NCBI RefSeq assembly: GCF_006770285.1
Contig: NZ_CP017195.1
Coordinates: 1,798,001 to 1,862,000 of the forward strand
From: Lactococcus paracarnosus
GTDB lineage: Bacteria > Bacillota > Bacilli > Lactobacillales > Streptococcaceae
Direction of reading: 5' to 3'
Length of the DNA stretch: 64,000 nt
The stretch's first letter is position 1, and each line of letters begins with the position of its first letter. The notes under the pieces were generated by a model. The model was not told the DNA's origin, made no database searches, and saw only the letters and a program-made list of their open reading frames with translations. Shown one piece after another: positions 36,827 to 43,925 of the stretch. Made by a program: the position numbers and the translations under genes.

Positions 36827-37716
36827 GATGTCATTTCCTTTCCAGTAAGCGCGACAAACACCTCATTCATCGTCCCATGCTGATAGGTAAACGTCGTAAC
36901 ATAGGGTTGGATCTTGTTTAAAATCGAAATGGCAGCTTGGGCATCGGCAACTGGTACGATCATCGGAAACCTATTTTCTGATTTCCCTAATACACGGCAG
37001 ATATCACTTAACTGACCTGCTTCTATCTGTAAATTTTCTTTTGTATAGGTTTGAATGAGTGCTTGAGCTGACCCATTTGCAATGACTTTACCATCATCAA
37101 TGATGTAAACATTATCAGCAAAATTTGCCTCATCTAAATAGTGGGTTGTCAAGAAAATCGTCAAGTTTTCTGTTTGACGCATGCCTTCAAGCATCTCCCA
37201 TATGGCTAATCGTGTCTGAATGTCCAGTCCTGTCGTTGGTTCATCCAAAAATAAAATGTCTGGTTGGTGTAAAATACTAGTTGCAATGTCAACACGTCGT
37301 CTCTGACCACCTGACAAATGATCTACCTTTTGCTTGCACAAATCTGTCAACTTGGTGAGCTTGATCACCTCGGAAATTCTTTCCTTGGGTATATGCTTAT
37401 AAAGTCCTGCTTGAATTTTTAGGTTATCTAAAACAGTCAAGGCACCATCTAACAGACTGTCTTGAAAGACGATACCAACCTTAGCACGCACCTGTGACAG
37501 GTGCTCTTTGCTGGCTAAGCCATCATAGTAAATTTCTCCACTGGTCGACTGGACTAAAGTCGTCAACATACCGATTGTCGTCGATTTGCCAGCACCGTTT
37601 GTCCCTAAAAGGGCTGTAAAACTCCCTGCTTCGACTGATATATTTAGCTGACTCACTACCTCTCGCGTCCCATATTTTTTTGATAGGTTTTTAGCTATTA
37701 ATCGTGTTGTTTGCAT
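36823..37716 (-). CDS. ABC transporter ATP-binding protein, exporter type
   Basis: Walker A GTNGAGKST, signature LSGGQRRRVDIATSI, Walker B ILFLDEPTTGLD and the His switch (LTTHYLDEA) are intact. After about 215 residues comes a DrrA-like accessory domain. The start at 37716 (MQTTRL) is preferred; an upstream in-frame start near 37755 is possible. A nested-hairpin terminator separates it from the DUF3021 gene, so it may have its own promoter. Confidence 0.9.
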   Translation of the reverse strand: MQTTRLIAKNLSKKYGTREVVSQLNISVEAGSFTALLGTNGAGKSTTIGMLTTLVQSTSGEIYYDGLASKEHLSQVRAKVGIVFQDSLLDGALTVLDNLKIQAGLYKHIPKERISEVIKLTKLTDLCKQKVDHLSGGQRRRVDIATSILHQPDILFLDEPTTGLDIQTRLAIWEMLEGMRQTENLTIFLTTHYLDEANFADNVYIIDDGKVIANGSAQALIQTYTKENLQIEAGQLSDICRVLGKSENRFPMIVPVADAQAAISILNKIQPYVTTFTYQHGTMNEVFVALTGKEMTS

Positions 37717-37802
37717 CCTGATTCCCTCACGCTCTTCTTTTGATAAACCTAGCATATCAAACTGTCTATAATAAATATAGGTATCGGTGACTAAGGTGTC
37801 AA

Positions 37803-37846
37803 AAAAAGAGCATAAGCTGTCATTACTGACACCTCATGCTCTTTTT
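37803..37846. terminator. Bidirectional terminator with nested stems
   Basis: AAAAAGAGCAT/ATGCTCTTTTT outer arms enclose a second stem TGTCA/TGACA. It separates the LytTR-DUF3021 pair from the ABC exporter genes. Confidence 0.85.
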
Positions 37847-37868
37847 ACTATGGATTTCTTGCCGTATG

Positions 37869-38261
37869 CTAGGCTTCTTTATTGTCATCGTCTGCTTTTA
37901 ATGACTTGAGTAACTGATTCATCTCTTTGGCGGTCTGCTTGTCCAGTTCATAACTGATAAAAATAAGTACTAACGTGATGCCTACTGACCAAAGGATATC
38001 CGTTACAGATAGTTGCCAATCAAAGATGTATCCGGCTAAACTGACAATCAGAACAACGCCTCCAACTGCCAGATAGTTTTTAAAATCAGTCTGAACATAG
38101 ATTAAGAACAAGGTGCAAAATAGCGTACTAACTGCAGCAACTGCCATCATTTCTAGTACATTGATATTCGTCAGTGAAACACCACTTAGCATATTCATGA
38201 ACAGAATCATTGTCGTCGCCATTGAAAACGTGGCAAAAAATAGGATGAGTTTATTTTTCAT
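37869..38261 (-). CDS. DUF3021-family membrane protein
   Basis: The 130-residue protein has four hydrophobic segments and a charged C-terminal tail (KQTAKEMNQLLKSLKADDD), the plan of DUF3021. Such proteins are encoded next to LytTR regulators and inhibit them in streptococcal LytTR regulatory systems such as HdrRM and BrsRM (known). The start overlaps the stop of the LytTR gene by four bases, so they are coupled. Confidence 0.82.
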   Translation of the reverse strand: MKNKLILFFATFSMATTMILFMNMLSGVSLTNINVLEMMAVAAVSTLFCTLFLIYVQTDFKNYLAVGGVVLIVSLAGYIFDWQLSVTDILWSVGITLVLIFISYELDKQTAKEMNQLLKSLKADDDNKEA

Positions 38262-38716
38262 TCTACATTCCGTCCTTTCATACCAAGCATGTGTTTTAAC
38301 TCTGAGACATACTTTCTAGAAATCGTAACACGTTCATGATTATCAAGTTCTGCCTCAAACCGACCACTCAATGTTGGATAAATCATCTCAACCTTTTTGA
38401 GATTCAAAATCATAGACTTAGAAATACGGATAAACTTTTTCTCTGCTAATTTTCCTGCTATCTGATACAGTTTCTCTTTCACTTCAAAGACATCATCTTG
38501 TGTATAGACAAATGTTTTTTTATCTACTGACTCAAAATATAAAATGCATTTGATCAATATCCGATAGCGTTTTTCGCCTTTAGTAGCGATTATATCCTGC
38601 TGCTCATCAGCTTTGACACGTGCCATCAAAGCACGGTGTTCATCTGTTAAGGCATGAATATTAAAAACGATCTGTTCCTCTTGTGTTTTAGGAACTAGCG
38701 CAACAACAACCTTCAT
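38258..38716 (-). CDS. LytTR-domain DNA-binding regulator
   Basis: The C-terminal 100 residues show the LytTR fold: ILYFESVDKKTFVYTQDDVFEVKEKL, then FIRISKSMILNLKKVEMI and RVTISRKYVSELKHML. The N-terminal 45 residues are not a response-regulator receiver, so the protein is not a two-component regulator but belongs to the LytTR-with-membrane-inhibitor class. A GGTGG Shine-Dalgarno precedes the ATG. Control of the nearby ABC exporter is likely but no paired LytTR site was identified with confidence. Confidence 0.88.
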   Translation of the reverse strand: MKVVVALVPKTQEEQIVFNIHALTDEHRALMARVKADEQQDIIATKGEKRYRILIKCILYFESVDKKTFVYTQDDVFEVKEKLYQIAGKLAEKKFIRISKSMILNLKKVEMIYPTLSGRFEAELDNHERVTISRKYVSELKHMLGMKGRNVE

Positions 38717-38851
38717 TTGCCACCATTTCTCTCATATATCTTTATCCTAAAAGGAACCATCACCAGCTATATGACCCCACATGATGTCCTAGACAAGACG
38801 GTCCGTGCTAGCAAAAATCCCCACGTAGGCGCAGGAATTTTCTATATGTTA

Positions 38852-40408
38852 TTATCTTTCAACAAATGGCGTGTCAGACAAGACCACATCAGGGTATTTA
38901 TCTGCAAACCAGCGTTCAGCGAATTGGTTCTCAAACAAGAACAAGGGATTATCAAAACGATCCTTAGCTAGGATGTTACGTGAACTGGACATGCGTTCAT
39001 CCAAGTCATCTGGTGAAATCCAGCGGACAGTCTTTTTACCCATCGGTGTCATGACCACTTCAGCATTATATTCGCCAACCATTCTGTGTTGGAAGACTTC
39101 AAACTGGAGTTGACCCACTGCACCCAACATATACTCACCTGTTTGGTAGCTTTTATATAGTTGGATAGCACCTTCTTGTACCAGCTGCTCGATCCCTTTA
39201 TGGAATGACTTTTGTTTCATGACATTCTTAGCTGAAACTTTCATGAATAATTCTGGTGTAAAGGTAGGCAATGGTTCAAACTCTATTTTAAGTGACCCAG
39301 TCGTCAGTGTATCACCGACTTGATAAGTCCCCGTATCATAAACCCCGATAATATCGCCTGCAACCGCATTTTCGACATTTTCACGTGATTCAGCCATGAA
39401 CTGTGTCACATTACTCAACTTAACCGCTTTTCCGGTACGGGCAAGCTTGATCGACATACCACGCTCAAATTCACCTGATATGATGCGAACAAAGGCAATT
39501 CTATCACGGTGACGTGGGTCCATGTTAGCCTGAATTTTAAAGACAAATCCTGAAAATTCTGGCACTGTTGGCAGCACAACTTCCTCAGTCAGTGTTTTAT
39601 GACCTTGAGGCTCTGGTGCAAACTCTAAAAAGGAATCTAGGAAAGTCTGTACCCCAAAGTTAGTCAAGGCTGACCCAAAGAAGACAGGCGTTAATTCCCC
39701 CGCTAATACATCCGCTGCATCAAAAGGGTTACCTGCTTCGGTCATTAACTCAATATCACCTTTGGCTTGTTGGTAAAAAGGATTTTGTGCAAAGACTTGA
39801 TCTCCCTGATTAAAGTCAACAAAACGTGTATCTCCTTTATAGAGTTCTAAACGCTTGTTATGCATATCATAGAGGCCTTCAAAATTTTTCCCCATCCCAA
39901 TCGGCCAGTTCATCGGCGTAGATAGAATACCTAGTACGTCTTCTAATTCAGCTAATAAATCAAGTGGTTCACGACCATCACGGTCAAGTTTATTAATAAA
40001 GGTAAAAACTGGGATACCACGTTGTTTGACAACTTGGAACAATTTTTTAGTTTGTGCTTCAATACCCTTAGCGCTATCAATCACCATAACAGCAGCATCT
40101 ACCGCCATCAACGTCCGATAAGTATCCTCTGAGAAGTCTTCATGGCCTGGCGTATCTAGGATATTAACACGTTTACCTGCATAGTCAAATTGCATGACTG
40201 AAGAGGTAACCGAAATCCCACGTTGCTTCTCGATATCCATCCAGTCTGATTTAGCAAAATGTCCTGTTTTTTTGCCTTTTACAGTACCTGCTTCACGAAT
40301 TTCTCCGCCAAAATAAAGCAATTGTTCTGTTATCGTCGTTTTACCAGCATCCGGGTGACTGATGATGGCAAAGGTCCGTCTACGCTTAATTTCTGATTCT
40401 AATGTCAT
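38852..40408 (-). CDS. prfC: Peptide chain release factor 3
   Basis: RF3 is the GTPase that removes RF1/RF2 from ribosomes. G1 SHPDAGKTT, the G2 region [14 protein letters not shown]3 [15 protein letters not shown] and G4 NKLD are present, and the C-terminal half has domains II and III with [17 protein letters not shown] sequence ([14 protein letters not shown]). The 518-residue length is normal. An AAAGGAAAAC Shine-Dalgarno lies upstream. No strong terminator was found in the 135 bases downstream. Confidence 0.96.
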   Translation of the reverse strand: MTLESEIKRRRTFAIISHPDAGKTTITEQLLYFGGEIREAGTVKGKKTGHFAKSDWMDIEKQRGISVTSSVMQFDYAGKRVNILDTPGHEDFSEDTYRTLMAVDAAVMVIDSAKGIEAQTKKLFQVVKQRGIPVFTFINKLDRDGREPLDLLAELEDVLGILSTPMNWPIGMGKNFEGLYDMHNKRLELYKGDTRFVDFNQGDQVFAQNPFYQQAKGDIELMTEAGNPFDAADVLAGELTPVFFGSALTNFGVQTFLDSFLEFAPEPQGHKTLTEEVVLPTVPEFSGFVFKIQANMDPRHRDRIAFVRIISGEFERGMSIKLARTGKAVKLSNVTQFMAESRENVENAVAGDIIGVYDTGTYQVGDTLTTGSLKIEFEPLPTFTPELFMKVSAKNVMKQKSFHKGIEQLVQEGAIQLYKSYQTGEYMLGAVGQLQFEVFQHRMVGEYNAEVVMTPMGKKTVRWISPDDLDERMSSSRNILAKDRFDNPLFLFENQFAERWFADKYPDVVLSDTPFVER

Positions 40409-40508
40409 TTGTTTTCCTTTAAAGCGCAGCTATAAGTGGGGTTAGCCTACACTCAGCTGCATATTTTACTCAATACTTCCTATTATATCATACTTATAAA
40501 AAGCTATT

Positions 40509-40534
40509 TGTAATAATTCGTAACATTTTGTAAT
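40509..40534 (+). promoter_or_regulatory. Three direct repeats of YGTAAY at 10-base spacing
   Basis: TGTAAT (40509), CGTAAC (40519) and TGTAAT (40529) lie on one face of the helix, 45-70 bases upstream of the LysM gene promoter. They resemble WalR half-sites (TGTWAH), though WalR boxes repeat every 11 bases. Confidence 0.5.
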
Positions 40535-40574
40535 AAAACATTCATATTATTTTCATATTACTCGGGTATTTGTT

Positions 40575-40583
40575 TGATAGAAT
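40575..40583 (+). promoter_or_regulatory. Extended -10 of the LysM gene
   Basis: TGA-TAGAAT ends seven bases before the ATG at 40591; no Shine-Dalgarno is present between them. Confidence 0.5.
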
Positions 40584-40590
40584 AAGTCTC

Positions 40591-41220
40591 ATGAATACAT
40601 TTAATCTTAAGCAGTCTAATTTGACTGCTAACCTATCGAAAAAATCAGTAGCTTTCTCAGCTACAACTCTCATCGCTGGTAGCCTTTTTGCTACAGCGAC
40701 AACTGCAAGTGCTGATGAAGTGACTTACATTGTTAAACCGGGAGATACATTATCTCAAATCTCAAAAAAATATTACAACGACCAAACACATATCCAAAGC
40801 ATTGCCAAAGCAAACAATATTAGTAACATCTCGATGATCTATGTCGGCGAATCATTGACATTTAATACAGATGCAACATCTGATACTGAAACACCCGCTA
40901 GATCAGTAGTAGCCCAAGCTGCAGCGCCAGCCGTTGCAGCCCCAGCTCCTGCTGCAACACCTGCACCTACAGCATCTATCTCAACAGGTAACGGCTTCAC
41001 TGCAAACTCTGCTAAAGAAGCAATTGCTATGACTGAATCAGGCGGTTCATATTCTGCTCAAAATGGTCAGTATTACGGTCGTTATCAACTGACGTCTTCT
41101 TACTTAGGTGGAGACTTCTCTCCTGCTAACCAAGAACGTGTAGCAGATAACTATGTCGCAGGACGTTATGGCTCATGGGAAGCTGCTTGGCAGTTCCATT
41201 TATCTCACGGTTGGTATTAA
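40591..41220 (+). CDS. Secreted LysM protein with transglycosylase-like C-terminal domain
   Basis: The first 41 residues form a signal peptide (cleavage after ATTASA). A LysM domain follows (residues 44-88, YIVKPGDTLSQISKKYY), then an Ala/Pro-rich linker, then a domain of about 75 residues with AKEAIAMTESGGSYSAQNG, GRYQLTSSYLGG and GSWEAAWQFHLSHGWY, the pattern of resuscitation factor/transglycosylase-like proteins of lactic acid bacteria; the Glu of TESGG would be catalytic. It binds and perhaps cuts peptidoglycan outside the cell. ATG 40591 is used; an upstream TTG frame has no support. A terminator follows at 41246. Confidence 0.88.
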   Translation: MNTFNLKQSNLTANLSKKSVAFSATTLIAGSLFATATTASADEVTYIVKPGDTLSQISKKYYNDQTHIQSIAKANNISNISMIYVGESLTFNTDATSDTETPARSVVAQAAAPAVAAPAPAATPAPTASISTGNGFTANSAKEAIAMTESGGSYSAQNGQYYGRYQLTSSYLGGDFSPANQERVADNYVAGRYGSWEAAWQFHLSHGWY

Positions 41221-41245
41221 GCAATACTCAGCTAGTCTAAACTAA

Positions 41246-41273
41246 AAAGTACTTCTTTGTGAAGTGCTTTTTT
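41246..41273 (+). terminator. LysM gene terminator
   Basis: AAAGTACTTC/GAAGTGCTTT stem with one wobble pair and a T-run. Confidence 0.85.
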
Positions 41274-41295
41274 ATGTCAGTTCATCTATTATGCA

Positions 41296-41343
41296 TTGCA
41301 CAATAGTAAAATCTATGATACTATTACGTTATACATAATAGTA
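41296..41343 (+). promoter_or_regulatory. PadR promoter with three evenly spaced operator half-sites
   Basis: TTGCAC (41296-41301) and TACTAT (41319-41324) are 17 bases apart. Half-sites AATAGTA (41302-41308), TACTATTA (41319-41326) and TAATAGTA (41336-41343) alternate in orientation and start 17 bases apart. They cover the spacer, -10 box and start point, as expected for autorepression. Confidence 0.7.
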
Positions 41344-41358
41344 AAGGATGTGTAAAAA

Positions 41359-41682
41359 ATAGACTATATAAATGAAAGTCAACTGAGAAAAGGGATAGTT
41401 GAGGGATTTTTACTGATGATCATTGGTCAATCGGATGACCTCTATGGTTACGAAATTTCAAACAAGTTTAGTAGCTTTGGTCTTAAAGATGTCTCAATGG
41501 GAACAATTTATCCTATACTAACCAAGTTTGAAAAAAACGACTGGGTCACAACAGAAGTCAGAAAGTCTGATGAGGGACCCAGTCGAAAATATTATTCACT
41601 CTCTCATAATGGTAGATTAGCACAAATAGATTTTAGTGAGCGATTTAATACGTTTATTGATATTTTTGAAAGTTTGAGGTAA
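41359..41682 (+). CDS. PadR-family transcriptional regulator with non-standard start
   Basis: The winged-helix pattern GYEISNKF, MGTIYPILTKFEKNDWV and KYYSLSHNGR identifies PadR. The family's first helix is present upstream of the first ATG (41416) as NESQLRKGIVEGFLLMIIG, in frame, but no ATG, GTG or TTG occurs before the in-frame TAA at about 41353. AAAGGATG (41343-41350) is a good Shine-Dalgarno with ATA at 41359 ten bases after it. I therefore take ATA as the start. If only the ATG at 41416 is used the protein lacks helix 1 and is likely inactive. It is followed closely by a DUF1129 gene. Confidence 0.75.
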   Translation: MDYINESQLRKGIVEGFLLMIIGQSDDLYGYEISNKFSSFGLKDVSMGTIYPILTKFEKNDWVTTEVRKSDEGPSRKYYSLSHNGRLAQIDFSERFNTFIDIFESLR

Positions 41683-41685
41683 GAA

Positions 41686-42366
41686 ATGGCAAGTCAGCAA
41701 TACACGAACCTACTAAGTACAGAGACCCGTTCTGTAATAAAAGCATTATCTAAGCACAACCAATTATTTGTCACTGATTTTTTATTGACGATGACTGGTG
41801 ATATCTTGTTAAAAGATGAGACGATTGTCCAATTAAAATTAGCTGAAGTGATCAATGATATCGCTCAGGCTGAAAAAGATGGCTATACTGCCCAAGTACT
41901 CTTAGGAACTGACCCTAAAAAAGTTGCAAAAGATATTTTAGCTGCTATGCCAAACAAAAAATTAGGGACGATTATCAAAGAAAATTTGATACTGTTTTGT
42001 ATCACCTTATTTTTTGTCATTTTCCTATCTAGCATTGGCATACATCGTATAAATGGGGTTGATCAAGCTTATTTTTCAATTATATCTGCACTCCTGACAC
42101 CCCTAATAATTGCTTTCCTCGTTTTTATCGCTTTAAAACTAATCAATTTTTCCGCATTTAAAAGTCGATTCATTAAAGGATTATGTCTTTTTGTTTGTAC
42201 ATTTGGGATTGTTTACTTATCATCATTTCTTTTTAGCAGACCGATATACTGGTTAAGTTTTGAAGTGCCTATTATTTTGGAAACTGGTCAACTTATCGCC
42301 GTACTACTCTACTTGATTAGTCTAGTCTATTATTTTGGGATTGTGAACAAACAACAGAAAGTCTGA
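41686..42366 (+). CDS. Membrane protein, DUF1129/HAAS-like, PadR partner
   Basis: The first 100 residues are a soluble helical domain (VTDFLLTMTGDILLKDE, DPKKVAKDILAAMP), followed by four to five hydrophobic segments to residue 220. Such proteins, a helical cytoplasmic part with a membrane part, are usually encoded next to PadR regulators in lactic acid bacteria; this one lies four bases after padR. Function is unknown, perhaps envelope stress sensing (inference). Confidence 0.75.
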   Translation: MASQQYTNLLSTETRSVIKALSKHNQLFVTDFLLTMTGDILLKDETIVQLKLAEVINDIAQAEKDGYTAQVLLGTDPKKVAKDILAAMPNKKLGTIIKENLILFCITLFFVIFLSSIGIHRINGVDQAYFSIISALLTPLIIAFLVFIALKLINFSAFKSRFIKGLCLFVCTFGIVYLSSFLFSRPIYWLSFEVPIILETGQLIAVLLYLISLVYYFGIVNKQQKV

Positions 42367-42461
42367 CTACATCCAGCTAATATAAGTAATCCTAGCTATT
42401 CATAAATATGCTTCCTACTGACTTACTGTCTATAGTCAAGTAATTTATAGTCACTATTTGC

Positions 42462-42497
42462 GACATTGGACTGGCATTTCAGTTCAATGTCGTCTTT
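42462..42497 (+). terminator. Terminator of the PadR operon
   Basis: GACATTGGACTG/CAGTTCAATGTC arms with one mismatch and a GCATTT loop, followed by a pyrimidine run. Confidence 0.75.
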
Positions 42498-42515
42498 CTT
42501 TAGCCAACTAACAAA

Positions 42516-42607
42516 AAACTCAAGCATATCTGATCCGACCCCCAAAATATAAACTTTTGAAAAGGAAAGTCTATATTCTGGGGTGCACATCAATCATACT
42601 TGAGTTT
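42516..42607 (-). terminator. 92-base imperfect inverted repeat, probable large terminator
   Basis: AAACTCAAG at 42516-42524 pairs with CTTGAGTTT at 42599-42607, CCCC with GGGG further in, and AATATA.ACTTT with AAAGT.TATATT in the centre. On the minus strand the far arm runs into TTTTTT, so it can end the 96-residue gene. Confidence 0.7.
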
Positions 42608-42627
42608 AACTATTTCTATTTTAAGCT

Positions 42628-42918
42628 TCACATCGTTTCAAGAACATCATAGTTTTTAACCGTTGCTGAAGGATACTTAGTCGCTATTGCACTCTCATAG
42701 GGCTTGGCATACTTAGATAATAAAATCGTCTCTTTCGTGTCACTGTCTCCAAGCGTCTGATATAAGGCGTTCAGCGTGACAAAGGTGACTGCATCTTCTC
42801 CAAAAGCTGCATCAATCATTTTTTTAGCTTGATGAAAATAGGCTTCTTGAGATTTAGCGTCAAGCAAAATACGACCAAGATAAGCTTCATCATCGATTTT
42901 AGTGACATAATACATCAT
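42628..42918 (-). CDS. Hypothetical protein, 96 residues
   Basis: I do not recognise a family. The protein is soluble and acidic with mixed alpha/beta character (TKIDDEAYLGRILLDAK near the start; a helix YFHQAKKMIDAAFG; FVTLNALYQTLG). It has no signal or membrane segment. Start at 42918 with a GAAGGAGAAAT Shine-Dalgarno; a second ATG follows directly. A consensus promoter (TTGACA-17-TATACT) lies 55 bases upstream and its -10 region is duplicated elsewhere at 43.75 kb. Confidence 0.75.
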   Translation of the reverse strand: MMYYVTKIDDEAYLGRILLDAKSQEAYFHQAKKMIDAAFGEDAVTFVTLNALYQTLGDSDTKETILLSKYAKPYESAIATKYPSATVKNYDVLETM

Positions 42919-42969
42919 ATTTCTCCTTCATAGTGCTAGCTCTAGTAGCACAAGGCACCATACCTCGAC

Positions 42970-43049
42970 ATCAGTATACGAAATCGCTTTCATTTTGTCA
43001 AACATTTATCGGGGATGACCTATTAACTTAGCGTGTACACAATGTGATG
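42970..43049. repeat. Degenerate direct repeat, copy A (with promoter)
   Basis: The sequence from ATCAGTATACG to GTGTACACAATGTG matches, with substitutions and one 15-base gap, the stretch 43746-43840. The shared core contains the minus-strand -10 box TATACT and TATTAACTTA. Confidence 0.65.
42973..43001 (-). promoter_or_regulatory. Promoter of the 96-residue gene
   Basis: TTGACA (42996-43001) and TATACT (42973-42978) on the minus strand with a 17-base spacer. Confidence 0.85.
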
Positions 43050-43074
43050 TTTAAATCCGTTTTTTTCACTTGCT

Positions 43075-43117
43075 AAAAAAGATAATCTGATGACTTTAGC
43101 AGTATGATGCTGTGTCA
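43075..43117 (-). terminator. Weak terminator after the 25-residue peptide gene
   Basis: TGAC..AGCA/TGCT..GTCA nested arms (43091-43117), then ten bases and six T on the minus strand. Confidence 0.4.
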
Positions 43118-43160
43118 TTACTTACCAAATACCTTTAAGTTCTTTTACTTTTATCGTCGA

Positions 43161-43238
43161 TTACCTTAAAATTAGCTCTTCTAGTATAACAAGTATGATT
43201 AGGGTCAGCCAAATCCAAATTTTGTTTTTGTTTTTCAT
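43161..43238 (-). CDS. 25-residue membrane micropeptide
   Basis: ATG 43238 with an AGAGGATTT Shine-Dalgarno begins a frame that reads MKNKNKIWIWLTLIILVILE and then ELILR before TAA. A basic start is followed by one uninterrupted hydrophobic helix and a charged end, the plan of small membrane peptides such as type I toxins or regulators of membrane proteins. An extended -10 box is found about 130 bases upstream and a weak terminator downstream. The family is unknown. Confidence 0.65.
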   Translation of the reverse strand: MKNKNKIWIWLTLIILVILEELILR

Positions 43239-43365
43239 TTTAAATCCTCTTCTCAACCATTATGAGTAGTAAACCTAATGTACATCAAGGGTTGCTATCC
43301 ATCTAATAGGCTAATAGGCAGAAAATCAAATAAAACTTTTGTTCACTTAAACATATTCAGTAAAC

Positions 43366-43374
43366 AGTATATCA
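43366..43374 (-). promoter_or_regulatory. Extended -10 box ahead of the micropeptide gene
   Basis: TGA-TATACT on the minus strand, giving a leader of about 120 bases; no good -35 box. Confidence 0.5.
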
Positions 43375-43623
43375 TCGACTTTTCGATTAAAAATTCTTTC
43401 AACTTAACCCATTAACTAATTATAGCATATAATATTTCTATTTTTTTAAAATTGCTAATCAGCAATAGTTAATAGAAAAAAATTGTGAATTAGCAAGATA
43501 GCATGACATCTTACCTCCCCATTCATGTTATTTGCAAGTTATAGTTAATTCAAAGCTGGATGCAGTTAAACACCTAATATCTACGTCACTTTCTCACCAC
43601 CTAAGCGTATGTTTTAAAGATAC

Positions 43624-43742
43624 AAAAAAAGCGCTAACGCCTTTATATGAAAGGTTAGCGCTTTTATTAGACTACATTTGTTTGTTGTAACATATAACGA
43701 TAAGTGATGCGTTGATTGCTGGTTTGATTTTATTACGTTTTT
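43624..43742 (-). ncRNA. Candidate small RNA of about 118 bases
   Basis: A minus-strand promoter-like copy (TCGAAA-17-TATACT, 43749-43777) is followed about 115 bases later by a strong terminator (43627-43665), and nothing between them is a convincing ORF with a Shine-Dalgarno. Only an 8-codon frame was seen. Confidence 0.45.
43627..43665. terminator. Strong terminator not attached to a gene
   Basis: AAAAGCGCTAA/TTAGCGCTTTT arms continue through CCTTT/AAAGG with one bulge. The nearest annotated coding regions are about 260 and 390 bases away. Confidence 0.85.
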
Positions 43743-43745
43743 CGA

Positions 43746-43840
43746 ATCAGTATACGGAATTTGTCTCATTTTTTCGAACATTAATCGCCTATAAACTATT
43801 AACTTAAGCTAATCCAGATTAGTGTGTACGATACAGTGTC
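43746..43840. repeat. Degenerate direct repeat, copy B
   Basis: Second copy of the 42970-43049 region, with an additional AGCTAATCCAGATTA segment. Confidence 0.65.
43749..43777 (-). promoter_or_regulatory. Duplicated promoter, copy B
   Basis: TATACT (43749-43754) on the minus strand, 17 bases from TCGAAA (43772-43777), the degraded counterpart of the TTGACA in copy A. Confidence 0.5.
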
Positions 43841-43895
43841 TTTTACTCATTTCACAAATAGATAAGTCAGGATGCTAATGTTTAACTGTAAGCAA

Positions 43896-43925
43896 AAAAA
43901 GGTTGAGTTCTCACTCAGCCTTTTT
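43896..43925 (-). terminator. Terminator of the phn operon
   Basis: AAAAAGGTTGAG/CTCAGCCTTTTT arms with one wobble pair overlap the stop codon of the nucleotidase gene. Confidence 0.85.

Noticed and set aside
37717..37760. LytTR-type direct repeats upstream of the ABC ATPase (ACAGTTTGA and TAGGTTTAT)
   Set aside because: The spacing is 5 bases rather than the usual 12-13 and both sites have mismatches.
41416..41682. PadR gene beginning at ATG 41416
   Set aside because: It would lose the conserved first helix and has no Shine-Dalgarno, whereas the upstream frame has both.
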